In this document: piece after piece, positions 15,775 to 26,600 of the stretch
How positions within the stretch are numbered: position 1 is the stretch's first letter
Layout: every line of letters starts with the position of its first letter
Origin: JAGBWK01 sp964462445
Lineage (GTDB): Bacteria; Bacteroidota; Bacteroidia; Bacteroidales; Muribaculaceae
Reading direction: 5' to 3'
DNA length: 32,231 bases
NCBI GenBank assembly: GCA_964462445.1
Contig: CAYWXG010000028.1
Coordinates: 1-32,231, forward strand
The notes under the pieces: model-generated
What the model was told of the DNA's origin: nothing
The model's database searches: none
Seen by the model: the letters and a program-made list of their open reading frames with translations, nothing else
Made by a program: the position numbers and the translations under genes

Positions 15775-16218
15775 TTAATTAGTGCCCGAATGTCCGAACC
15801 CTCCGGCTCCACGTTCGGTGCTGTCGAGAGTTTCAACTTCTTCCCATTCAACACGTTGATAGCGAGAGATTACCATTTGGCAGATGCGTTCGCCATCATT
15901 GATTACAAATGGCTCTTTCGATAAGTTTATCAAAATGATGCCGACCTCGCCTCGATAGTCGGAGTCAACAGTGCCGGGAGTATTAGCAATAGTAATCCCA
16001 TGTTTAAGTGCAAGACCTGAGCGTGGGCGAATTTGACATTCGTAGCCCACCGGTAGTTCCAAGTAAATTCCGGTTGGCACGAGCACGCGTTCAAGCGGTT
16101 GAAGCACAATCGGGTGCTTAACAAAAGCGCGTATATCCATGCCCGCCGCCCCGGGAGTCGCATAGACCGGGAGTTGGTGGTGAGAGCGATTGATTATCTT
16201 TACTTTTAGAGTATCCAT
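15775..16218 (-). CDS. dut: Deoxyuridine 5'-triphosphate nucleotidohydrolase (dUTPase)
   Basis: This 147-residue trimeric-type dUTPase hydrolyses dUTP to dUMP and pyrophosphate, keeping uracil out of DNA and feeding dTMP synthesis. All five family motifs are visible: AAGMDIRA (24-31), RPRSGLALKHG (64-74), GTVDSDYRGEVG (82-93) with catalytic Asp85, GERICQMVI (109-117) and the C-terminal RGAGGFGHSG (136-145). The length is normal. It is the first gene of a minus-strand unit with the TPR and DUF4292 genes and is divergent from the barrel gene at 16445. Confidence 0.96.
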   Translation of the reverse strand: MDTLKVKIINRSHHQLPVYATPGAAGMDIRAFVKHPIVLQPLERVLVPTGIYLELPVGYECQIRPRSGLALKHGITIANTPGTVDSDYRGEVGIILINLSKEPFVINDGERICQMVISRYQRVEWEEVETLDSTERGAGGFGHSGTN

Positions 16219-16264
16219 ATAGGTGTAGTTTTTAGTGTTTTATTTGTTCTCGTTTTATCTAACG

Positions 16265-16272
16265 CAAAAATA
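16265..16272 (-). promoter_or_regulatory. Possible -7 box of dut
   Basis: On the minus strand this reads TATTTTTG, matching TAnnTTTG. It lies 47 bases before the dut ATG. No TTG -33 element was found at the right distance. Confidence 0.35.
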
Positions 16273-16322
16273 GTTAAAAATATCGTGAGTGTTAGAGTTT
16301 TTTACAGAAAATTACCTAATCA

Positions 16323-16355
16323 TTGTGATAGTTAACGCATTTTAATCTACCTTTG
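16323..16355 (+). promoter_or_regulatory. Promoter of the barrel protein-lipA-lipB unit
   Basis: A -33 TTG (16323-16325) and a -7 box TACCTTTG (16348-16355) are separated by 22 bases, a good Bacteroidetes promoter. It leaves a leader of about 80 bases before the ATG at 16445. Confidence 0.6.
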
Positions 16356-16444
16356 TTGTTACAATCTAACAAAGAATGCGTTTAATGGTTGTGAGAGGAT
16401 TTTGGTTTCTCATTTACAAATCCGTTTAACCTAATTTGAAAAAA

Positions 16445-18901
16445 ATGACAAAACTTCTACGAACAGTCTTTACCTTATTTTTTATCAATTGCATGCTTTT
16501 AGCATCAGCTTATTCTATTAAAGGTAAAATAATTGACGTGCAATCAGCTCCCGAAGCTTACGCTACTGTCAGAATATATAACGTTGTCGACACTCTACAT
16601 GCTGCAGCTCTTGGTGTTACCGATGATGATGGCGCTTTCAATTTGCCACTTAAATCGACCGGGGTGTATAATGTAATGATTTCTTCTGTTGGAAAAAAGA
16701 CGATTAATCGCACTGCTGAAGTGACAAATGCTGTGGCAGATGTTGACCTTGGCACTATGACAATTGAGGATAATGCTGCAGAATTGGGAGAAGTTAATGT
16801 CGTAGCACGAAAGCCGCTTGTAGTGAAAGAAATTGACCGTATTGGTTATGATGTACAGGCCGATGAAGATTCCAAAACATCAACTGTGCAGGACGTGCTG
16901 AGAAAGGTGCCAATGGTAACAGTTGAAGCCGATGGTACAATTAAAGTAAAAGGCTCTACCAACTTTAAAATCTACAAAGATGGCCGCCCCAACAATGCAT
17001 TCACCAATAATGCCAAGGATATTTTTGCGGCAATCCCTGCATCCTTGATTAAGAAAATTGAGGTTATTACCGACCCGGGAGCAAAAGAAGATGCTGAAGG
17101 GGTGGGTGCTATTCTTAATATTGTCACGAATCAGGCTACTTCACTCAATGGATTGATGGGGAATGTCTCAATTACTTGGAGCCCGAATAATAATGCTCCG
17201 ATGCCCAACGTGTGGTTGCAAGGAAATATCAACAAAGTGGCATTGTCGGCTTATGGTGGCTACTTTCATCAAGATGATAAATTAGGTCGTACCTATACCA
17301 TGTCGGAAAATACCTATGTTGAATCGGGCAATAAAATGAGCAACAATCAAGACCGCCGCGCCATGGCCAATGGCGCATTTTGGGGCGTAGACGGCTCTTA
17401 TGAACTCGACTCTCTTAATCTTTTTACTCTCGAATTTGGCGGATTCTACTATTATGCAAAGTCTCATGTTGATGCATTCAACTCTATGACCGACCCTGCC
17501 GGGAATATACTATATAGTTACGGCACGATGACTAAATCTCCTCGTACTCGGTTCCTCGATTTCCATGGTAATTTCAACTATCAACGTTCAACTCGCCTTA
17601 AAGGGGAAACTATAACACTCTCTTATCAAGTATCAACTAATAAAAATGCAACGTTACAGGAAAGTGAGTATGTCGACCTTTACAACTTCCCGGCACCATA
17701 TTCGGGGATTAACTCTGATGCCAGCCTAAACTTTTTGGAACATACCGGACAAATTGATTGGACACGACCTTTAGGTGCTCACAACAAGATATCAGTCGGC
17801 GCAAAGATTATTGCACGTAGCAACAGTTCGGATACTGAAACGGAGTATGTTGGTGTTGGTCAAGAGCACACTGATTTCAAGCACAACACTACAATCGGTG
17901 CAGGATACTTCGACTATCGTTACAACATAGGGAAATTTAATGCGCGAGCCGGATTGCGTTACGAATATTCACGTCTTTCTGCGAAATTTAAAGATGGTAG
18001 TAGTCCCGATTTCGGTTCTTCGCTCAACGACTGGGTCCCCAACGCTTCAATAATGTACAATTTTAATGACGCATCGACGTTGAAATTTAGTTATGCAACG
18101 CGCATAAACCGCCCCGGTATTAACTTCTTAAATCCGGCGGAAACGTATTCTCCGACTTCACTCTCTTATGGTAACCCTGATTTGGAGAGTGTGCATTATT
18201 CAACATTCTCTCTCAATTACTCTTTGATAAAGCAGAAATTCAATCTTGACGCTACATTGTCCTACTCTTTTGCCGATAATTCAATCACCTCACTTACTTC
18301 TGTTGATGAAAATGATTTTACGACATCAACTTTCGACAATATCGGAAACGACCATAGCTGGGATTTATCATTGTTCGGACAATGGAGTGTTACCCCTATA
18401 ACCACACTTATGCTTAATGGTAATGTGTACTACCAAAAATTAAAGATTCCCGATGTAAGCAATAGCCGTTGGGGTGCAAGCTGTTATTTCCGTGCGACAC
18501 AACTACTCCCTTGGAAATTACGTTTGGAAGGGTTCTTGTTCTATGATAGCGGACGCCTGCAAAATGTTTATAGTTATCAAGCCAACACTATTAAGGCAAT
18601 GTTCCATGGATTTTCATTACAACGCACATTCCTCAAAGGAGAACGCTTGACAGCAAAAGTGCAACTGATGAATCCATTCTCTACTCATGGCGTAGGACAA
18701 CGCACTATTACCAATCGCGGTGACTATACCGGCTGGTCGTTTAGCGAATATTCCGGCACTCGCGGTGTAATGGTTTCAGTCAGCTATCGTTTTGGCTCGG
18801 TAAGTGCTCAGGTTAAAAAGTCGACCGCCGAGATTGTCAACGACGACTTACAGGGTGGCAATGCTACTCCTTCTACAGGGCAAGGTATGATGCCGCAATA
18901 A
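16445..18901 (+). CDS. TonB-dependent-receptor-like outer-membrane barrel protein (OMP_b-brl_3 family)
   Basis: The product has about 818 residues from the ATG at 16445; a TTG at 16436 would add three. The signal peptide is followed by a carboxypeptidase-regulatory-like domain (SIKGKIIDVQSAPEAYATVR, about 20-110). A plug domain follows with LGEVNVVARKPLVVKEIDRI, VQDVLRKVPMV and IKKIEVITDPGAKEDAEGVG, then a large barrel whose strands end with VSVSYRFG before a short soluble tail. The family sits in the outer membrane and is energised by TonB for uptake of an unknown ligand. No SusD partner or regulator is nearby. lipA begins 72 bases after the stop on the same strand; whether they are functionally linked is doubtful. 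Confidence 0.85.
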   Translation: MTKLLRTVFTLFFINCMLLASAYSIKGKIIDVQSAPEAYATVRIYNVVDTLHAAALGVTDDDGAFNLPLKSTGVYNVMISSVGKKTINRTAEVTNAVADVDLGTMTIEDNAAELGEVNVVARKPLVVKEIDRIGYDVQADEDSKTSTVQDVLRKVPMVTVEADGTIKVKGSTNFKIYKDGRPNNAFTNNAKDIFAAIPASLIKKIEVITDPGAKEDAEGVGAILNIVTNQATSLNGLMGNVSITWSPNNNAPMPNVWLQGNINKVALSAYGGYFHQDDKLGRTYTMSENTYVESGNKMSNNQDRRAMANGAFWGVDGSYELDSLNLFTLEFGGFYYYAKSHVDAFNSMTDPAGNILYSYGTMTKSPRTRFLDFHGNFNYQRSTRLKGETITLSYQVSTNKNATLQESEYVDLYNFPAPYSGINSDASLNFLEHTGQIDWTRPLGAHNKISVGAKIIARSNSSDTETEYVGVGQEHTDFKHNTTIGAGYFDYRYNIGKFNARAGLRYEYSRLSAKFKDGSSPDFGSSLNDWVPNASIMYNFNDASTLKFSYATRINRPGINFLNPAETYSPTSLSYGNPDLESVHYSTFSLNYSLIKQKFNLDATLSYSFADNSITSLTSVDENDFTTSTFDNIGNDHSWDLSLFGQWSVTPITTLMLNGNVYYQKLKIPDVSNSRWGASCYFRATQLLPWKLRLEGFLFYDSGRLQNVYSYQANTIKAMFHGFSLQRTFLKGERLTAKVQLMNPFSTHGVGQRTITNRGDYTGWSFSEYSGTRGVMVSVSYRFGSVSAQVKKSTAEIVNDDLQGGNATPSTGQGMMPQ

Positions 18902-18973
18902 TTTCTGATTAGCATGCCCACTCAATAAGGATTCATGTCCCTTATTGGATTTTCCTTAAATCAATATCATGAA

Positions 18974-19843
18974 ATGAACAATTATTATCATCGCAAGCCG
19001 GAATGGCTAAGAATAAAATTGCCTCGTGGCGAAAAATTAGCGCGTGTGGGTGGTAACCTATGTAATCGCGGGCTACATTCAATCTGTGAGTCCGGGTTAT
19101 GTCCCAATCGTGGCGAATGTTGGAGTAACGGCACAGCTACCTTTATGATAGGGGGTAATATTTGTACTCGTAACTGCCGATTTTGTAATGTTACGACCGG
19201 GCGCCCCAAGCCGATAGACCCCAACGAAATTCAAGGAGTAGTTGACGCGGTTTGCGACCTCAAGCTACGTCATGTTGTGTTGACTTCGGTCGACCGTGAT
19301 GACCTTGTCGATTATGGCGCAGGTCATTGGGCTGCAGTGCTACATCGCTTGAAGGTAGAATGTCCCGAAGTTACGATTGAGGCCCTTGTCCCCGATTTTA
19401 ATTGGCGATTGGATTTGCTTGATTTAGTGATAAATGAGCACCCCGATGTTATCTCACATAATATGGAGACAGTACGTCGCCTTACGCCCCATGTGCGTTG
19501 TCATGCCACCTACGATGGGTCGTTAAAAGTAATTGAGCATATAGCTTCATCAGGAATCCAAGCAAAAAGTGGTATAATGCTTGGATTGGGTGAGACTCCC
19601 GAAGAAATAATTGCCACTATGGACGATTTGCGTGGAGTGGGGTGCAACATTATGACCATTGGACAATATTTACAACCTACGGAAAATCATTATCAAGTAG
19701 TGGAATATATCCACCCGGATAAGTTTGAGGAGTATCGATTGATAGCATTGGAAAAAGGATTTACCCATGTTGAGAGTGCTCCGCTGGTACGTTCTTCTTA
19801 TCATGCTGAGCGGCATGTTATAGCTCAGGTTTCTAAGGAATAA
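18974..19843 (+). CDS. lipA: Lipoyl synthase
   Basis: This radical SAM enzyme inserts two sulfurs into octanoyl groups bound to lipoyl domains. The auxiliary cluster motif C-x4-C-x5-C is Cys38, Cys43 and Cys49 (SICESGLCPNRGEC). The radical SAM cluster C-x3-C-x2-C is Cys64, Cys68 and Cys71 (ICTRNCRFC). The conserved C-terminal RSSY is at 273-276. These numbers use the ATG at 18974 (289 residues, starting MNNYYHRKPEWLRIKLP), which fits the family length. An in-frame ATG at 18935, preceded by AGGA at a tight 3-base spacing, would add 13 residues and cannot be excluded. lipB follows 6 bases later, so the two form a lipoate-synthesis pair. Confidence 0.96.
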   Translation: MNNYYHRKPEWLRIKLPRGEKLARVGGNLCNRGLHSICESGLCPNRGECWSNGTATFMIGGNICTRNCRFCNVTTGRPKPIDPNEIQGVVDAVCDLKLRHVVLTSVDRDDLVDYGAGHWAAVLHRLKVECPEVTIEALVPDFNWRLDLLDLVINEHPDVISHNMETVRRLTPHVRCHATYDGSLKVIEHIASSGIQAKSGIMLGLGETPEEIIATMDDLRGVGCNIMTIGQYLQPTENHYQVVEYIHPDKFEEYRLIALEKGFTHVESAPLVRSSYHAERHVIAQVSKE

Positions 19844-19849
19844 TTACAT

Positions 19850-20527
19850 ATGGCTCAACTTATTGATTTGCGTGATGCTCCCTATAGGGAAGTGCTTGAA
19901 TTGCAGCGCGATATATTCAACCAACGTGTTGAATTGCGACGCAACGGGCAGGACACGGGCGACGATATTATAATAACAGTAGAGCATCAGCCTGTCTACA
20001 CTTTGGGTCGACATGCCGACCCGCGCAACGTGGTGCATCGGCAATGGCTTTTGGCGCGTGGAGCTGAGGTCGTCGAAATAGATAGAGGGGGAGACGTTAC
20101 TTTTCATGGCCCCGGGCAATTGGTAGTATATCCTATCGTTGATTTGCAAAGGTGTGGGTTGGGCGTTAAAAATTACGTGCATTTATTGGAAGAAACCGTG
20201 ATATTAACGCTTGCCGATTATGGAATAGATTCGGGACGTGTGGATGGCGCTACCGGAGTATGGTTGGGAATTGGCACTCCGACCGAACGTAAAATCTGTG
20301 CCATCGGGATTCGCTGTTCCCGATTTATAGCAATGCACGGTCTCGCGCTTAATATCAGTACTGACCTCTCTTGGTTTTCGGCAATCAATCCCTGCGGGTT
20401 CACAGACAAAGGTGTAACGACGTTACAACGCGAATTGCTATCTCGGTCAGCGTCAAATATCCCTTCCCTCGATGAAGTAGCCAATACTTTTAAGGAACAT
20501 TTAGTTGCTCTGTTAGGATTATCATAG
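19850..20527 (+). CDS. lipB: Lipoyl(octanoyl) transferase
   Basis: This 225-residue enzyme moves octanoate from acyl carrier protein to lipoyl domains, giving the substrate for LipA. Visible family marks are the RGGDVTFHGPGQLVVYPI block (79-96), the catalytic Lys148 in RKICAIGIR and the catalytic Cys182 in NPCGF. Length is normal. The gene begins 6 bases after lipA and is followed by a strong terminator. Endogenous lipoate production would serve 2-oxoacid dehydrogenase complexes or the glycine cleavage system, none of which is in the window. Confidence 0.96.
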   Translation: MAQLIDLRDAPYREVLELQRDIFNQRVELRRNGQDTGDDIIITVEHQPVYTLGRHADPRNVVHRQWLLARGAEVVEIDRGGDVTFHGPGQLVVYPIVDLQRCGLGVKNYVHLLEETVILTLADYGIDSGRVDGATGVWLGIGTPTERKICAIGIRCSRFIAMHGLALNISTDLSWFSAINPCGFTDKGVTTLQRELLSRSASNIPSLDEVANTFKEHLVALLGLS

Positions 20528-20574
20528 AGAATAAGAAGTTGAAATAACCTGAAATGAATTTTAAGTAGATATAT

Positions 20575-20609
20575 AAAAAACAGCTCAGAAATTTTCCGAG
20601 CTGTTTTTT
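20575..20609. terminator. Two-way rho-independent terminator between lipB and the S8 protease gene
   Basis: AAAAAACAGCTC (20575-20586) pairs with GAGCTGTTTTTT (20598-20609) around an 11-base loop. A-run and T-run flank the stem, so it can work in both directions. It lies 48 bases after the lipB stop and 59 bases past the end of the convergent protease gene. Confidence 0.85.
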
Positions 20610-20667
20610 ATTAGTATGTAAATTCTTAAAAATTCATTGTCGGAATTATTAAGAAATCACGGTTGGA

Positions 20668-23600
20668 TTAGTGCTTTACAACCGGGAATGTGGCTTCTGC
20701 ACCGTTAGCATTTACCTTGAGGAGGTATAGACCATCGGCGAGATGTCCAACATTGATTGTAATTGTTTCACCATTTACAACATTGGCTGTTGAATCTATT
20801 ACCTTAACACCATTGAGGTTGTAGAGTGCGAATGAAGCATCTGCAGCATCGAAGTTGCAAGTCACGTTGAGGATTTCTACAACGGGATTCGGGTAAATGT
20901 TAACACCGGTCTTGATAGTGATGTCGGCGATTCCTGAAGCTTCTACTACATTAACTTTGAATGTCAAAGTTGTCGATGCTCCGTTGCTATCAGTAGCTAC
21001 AACAGTGATTGTTACTGTTCCAACTTCGTTGCCGACAAAGATTGCGCTTGTTCCAGAAACGAATGTTGAAATAATCGTTTTAGAAGATACATAGAGCTGG
21101 TATGTGATGTCATCACCATCAGGATCAGTGAACATATCAGCGAAGTTGAGAACTGCTGATGTGCTACCTTGTTCAATAGTGATATCTTCAAGAGCAGTAG
21201 CTTCGGGTGCACGGTTAGTGTGAGCTACGGTGTACGAAATGTCGGTCTGAGCTTCGTTGCCTACTGCATCTTTTGCAAAGAATGACATTGCGTAAGAGCC
21301 TTCATCGCCATAATCGGGTGTAATGTCAACAGTTACGTTAACTCCGGTAGTAGCGTCAGCTCCTTCAACGTTGTAAACACCATTTTCATCTTCGGTGATA
21401 GTGCCACCTTCTACATTAGTGATTTTGGCAAGGTTGCCATTGTCGACCATTGAGAATGAGAAGTTATCACCTTCTACATCAAGGATGTTAATGGTAGCTT
21501 GGGTGGTAGCTCCTTCAGCTGCAAGGATAGTTCCTGCTTCTGATGTGATAACCGGCTTGCCATTGAGGTCCAAGTAGATGGGGAGGTTGATAATAGGTTG
21601 TTGCGGATCATTGCTCTTTATCACGAGCATTGCTTTATTACCTTTTTCCAACGGAGCAGATGCTGCATTGATTGCGAGATTGATGTCGACCGACTCTTGA
21701 ATAGCTACTTCGCCCGATGTTGTTTCGTTGAGAAGTTTAATCCAAGGTTCGCCGGGTACGGTTTCAAGTGCGGTCATGATATAACCGAGCGAGCCGTATT
21801 GGTCTTTGAACATTGAGGCAACATCAAACCATCCATAACCTTCGACATAACCCATGTAGCGGTTAGATACCACGCTTTCCTCTTTAGATGATAAATAAGC
21901 GGGGTATTTAATACCAACAGGATATGTAATGCGGATGTAGAACTCTTGACCTTCATCCAAGTAAACAGCCTTATCAAGTGCAGCTATTACAAAGCTTGCA
22001 CCTTGCATTTCATCGATATGGAATGTGCCCTTACCTACCACAGTGCCATTTTCGTAGTCAGTACCGGCTACAATTTCGATGAGGTAGTCAACATTTTCAA
22101 CAACAGATTCGACAACTCCGGTACTGCTTGTGTTAGTAAGCGTTGTTGCAAAGTAGACATGAGAAATGTTGAATCCTCCATCTGGTGCAACATAATGAGT
22201 TGCAGCCTTATATAATCCATAGGTGTTGCCTGTGCCATAAGAATTAGCAGGAAGACCTACCAACGACGGATAATATAGGGCGTTGTTGTACTCAAAATCT
22301 TCGGTTGACGGTGCGTCATACAAGTTGTCGGTTTCATTAGCTAAAGGCTTGATTTCAATTTCCGACTGAATGTTAGCACTGAGTTGCTTAACTGCATCTT
22401 CACCGAGAATATTGACAGTGTGGCTAATAGGAGCGATACCACCGCCAACTTCAACTTCTTCTCCTACACCGGTCATGTCGAGATACATGTCGTAGGTCAA
22501 CTTGTATGCTCCCATATTGGCGAGGTTGATTGTTTCAGTGCTCTTATAATCGGGAGCTGCATTTGTGATACGTACTTCCGGTAAGTATTCTCCACCTTTG
22601 TTTACATATGCGTAAGGCATGTCGGTAATGTTTACAGTAATAGGAATTGCTATTTCTGTAATTTCACCAAGACCGTCTACCGCCAACTTAAGGGTTGTTT
22701 TATATTCTCCTACTGTAGTGTACAACGTCCAATACGGGTCGAACGGAAGTGAGATTTTCAATCCGTCGGCTCCTACTTCGATAGGTGCACCTTGGAATGG
22801 ATTCCATGTTAAGATTTCCTCTCCGGTCATCCAATCATAACCAATACCATAGTAGAATATGTAATCGTACATCGGTAAGATATCATCCGGATACTCTGGG
22901 AATGGAGCAATCTCTTTAGGATCGAGACTGATGTTGGTAACTGTGAAGGGGGCTGTTCCTTGATTTTCAATGTTGACAATCACTTCAAATGTACCCATGC
23001 TACCAAATGTGCCTGTAACCGGTCCGCTCATATCCATATATCCTATTACATGCTCTTCGATAATCTCTGTAGGTGTAACAATCTTTGCTTCTCCTGTTAC
23101 TGTGAGAGTTACGGGGATTTCGATAGTTTCACTTCCGGGGATATTAGTGTTGATAGTGATAGCATCGGTGTAAGTGCCAGCCATTTTATCGGTGTCGACT
23201 TCAACACTGAGCGTTTTGCTTTCGTTTGGTGCAAGTGTAGTTTCTACTACAGGGATAAATTGAACAGCATTATTGAATTGAATCATGCGGTCGGGGATAA
23301 CGACGCTTTCTGAACCGCCTTCGTTGGCTACACCCGCAAGACCGAATGCATCGAAGATTATAGCATATTCGCCATAGCTCTTATATTGGAACTTGAACGA
23401 ACCATCTTTCTTCATGATGAGCTGGAAGCATACCCCAATATTCATGGTGTTACCATATTCCATCCATGAAACAACGACTTCGTCTTCGGTCATGTAGTGG
23501 TAGGTACCGGCAGTCTTGCTACTGTCCATAGTGTGGAGCCCCCAATAAGGCGCAATGATATTGGTGAAGATAGTCCCTTCGGGGAATACTGCCGGAGGTT

Positions 23601-26600
23601 CGGGCCAAATCTTTTGGTCATCGCGTTTGGTGAACGATACAAAACCGGTGTTGTAGATATACATCTCAGTGTACTTCTCTCCATAGAATGGGAATTCAAA
23701 TGGGAGCGTAACTGTGGCGTAATCATTCTGGTTATAGTATGAGAAGTTGTTTTGTTCACCTAAACCGGTAGTTTCGATGTCTACCCAATCAAATTCAGTG
23801 GCACCATCAACTGCGCTCTTGTAGATATATGAAACTTGAGCTCCTTCGTTGATTTCATTTGCCACGTGGGTAAATGTTCCGGGGAGGGTAGAGAATTTCA
23901 AGTTTTCGTCGCCGTTGTTTGTGATTGTGAGTTCTTTTTTCAACTCAGCACCGCTTGCAACGGTTTCTGTAATATCGGTGAGACTTGTTTCAATTCCCGG
24001 ACAACCTATCACTTCACCCTTGAGTGTTGCGGAGAGTGGCTCGCCCACAGATGGAGTCACGGTGATAACATCTTCAACCACACCTTCAGTGTCGGTGGGA
24101 AGAGTCACGATGATATCCTTTGACATTCCCGGCTCAATAGTGAATGGAGTAGCCAAATCGATAGAGAACTTGCCGTTGGCGATAGCAATATCGGTAACAT
24201 CAAATGCTGCTTTTCCACTATTTTTAACGATTACGGGGAGTTGAGCTGTTGAAGTACGGAACACTTGACCGAAATCAATATTATTGCTTTCAAGCATGGC
24301 TACTGCTACCAAGTTAGCGCCGGTGATGTTGGCGTTGAAACTTACATAGGCTGTAGCGGCATTGGGGTCGTTGGTCTCAATGGTGAGGCGGTTTGTAGTT
24401 GCGCCTGCATACATTGTTTCGTTTGCTTTAAGAGTAGCTTGTACAGTTACTGATTCACCCGGGTTTACAATGCTGTATGCCGGTGTTATTGCGGTAACAA
24501 AGTATGCTGCAGGTGCTTCAAATTTCACTGAACTCTGTGTATTGAATTGTTTGTAAACATCGCCTGCGGGGTCATCGCTGTTGTCCCAATAGTCGGCAAT
24601 GTCTGCTGAGGTCACTACCAATGGGTCAACGCCTTCCGGATCTTTGATGGCGCAGAACAATGTAGAGCCACCTTGGAAGAGACGGTCAGATTCCATTTCG
24701 CCATACCAGTCGTCCCATATCATTTCAGTACGAACGTAGTCATCGTAGAATATTTCAATGTCGCCATTAGCAGAAAGCATGATGCGGAATGAAATCGGAG
24801 ATGTTTCAACGTCATATTTAACAGCAAGTACATTTTCGTATTTAATCACGAATTTACCGTCCTGCTTAGCATATACGACTTTAGATTCGGGACCGAATTG
24901 GAGCTGGTGTCCGTAAGCTGTAATGTAACCTATTCCTTCAAGACTTTCTGATGATTCTCTCAATGGCGGGAAGTAGCTGTATTCACCCAATGAGAATGAA
25001 ATACCACCGAGGCTATTGATGTAAATCTTATCGTAGGTCTTACCGTAGAACGGGAAGTCGAAGCCGAGAGAAATAGCATTTGTGTTCTTAACATCATCAC
25101 TAAATACAGAGGTGATGTCAGTACCACCGATAAGCGCAGGATTTCCGTCGTAGGCAAAGTCGGTTGCTCCGTCGAGGTTGGTCAATGCAGTATAGCCGTA
25201 TTTGTGTGAAGCCTTGCCATGAGATGCCTCAAGTTGTTCATCGGAGAATTTGGGGAATACGTATTCCAATGGATAGTTTCCTTCATTCTTAATAATGAAA
25301 TCTTTAGTTACAGCAGAAGCGTCTACATCGAGGTCGCCTACTTCAACTACTTCGGGATCTATAACAATCTTAGCCGGGTCGGTGGCAACACCTTGTACAG
25401 TTATCTTAAATTCAATGCCGTTAACATTTGTGAATGTGATAGTGCCGGTGTGGCTTCCTGCCGATTGCGGAGTATAAACGAGTGTTATTTTTGAAGTTGA
25501 GCGTGCCGGGAATCCTCGATAGGGAACATCTTGAATTGTATAGTGCTCAGAAGAGCTGCTAAATCCACCGCTGGACTCTTGTAAATATCCGTATTTGCCG
25601 GTGAATGGTCCGTAGCCTTCATTGAATAGTTCTACTTCAATAGATTTGCTTTCCCCAACCAAGAGTGCTCCAAAGTTAACAACTTTGACGGGAGCCATCT
25701 TAGGCGCATTTCCATTAACGGTTACTGTTGCTTGGATTTTGTTTGTATTGGCTGAACTTTCGTTGGTAGTGAAGCTTACATTGAATTTGTAAGTTCCGTT
25801 TACGAGTTGCTGTCCATCGTTTTTGAGTACTACTTCTTGTGTTTCGCCATACTTAACTTGACCTTGTGCAGGTGAAAGAGTAAACACTTTGTCCCATGCG
25901 GGGTTCTTACTGATAGCAGTGATAGCCCATGACACTTCGTTGCCCATCGATTCGTATGGACTGCCTTTGAGAGCTTCGCTTAGAAGTTTCCATGTCGCAC
26001 CCATGTCGTTACTCATGTAGCTGTATGAGCCGTAGGCAGCATCGGCATTTGCAAGACCGAGAGGATAGTTATTTTGATTGCTTTCAGCCGGGAAATGTGC
26101 TACTACCCAGAATGATTGACCGGGAGCAAAATAGATTTGCTCAAGGAGTGGTACTTGGTAGCCATTATAGAAATATGATGGTTTAACTTCGCCAAGCAAT
26201 GTTGCTGTGCTGATTGCTTTGCTACCATCATATATTTGAATTGTCGGACTTTGCCCGTAGGTTGAACCAACAACAACGTGAGTGAGGTTGAATCCGTCGG
26301 GATATGTCGTCGGGTCAACAACAAACCATTGTGCTTCAGAGTTAGGAAGCGACTTGTCTGACTCACCAATTGAAGCCCAATATTCTTTGAAGTATTGGAG
26401 TTGCATGGGGTAGTCCTCAACAACATAATCCGATGTCACGAATTCGCTTGCAGTAGAAGCATACGGTGTGATGCCCAATTTTGTTTTGGTAGTAGACAAT
26501 GAGCCAATCATCGGACGAGTACTGCCGACAGAACTGGTGGCTGCGCTAAATGATTTAGTCGCAATTTTACCCTCCCATTTAAGCAACCCTTCGTCGTTGT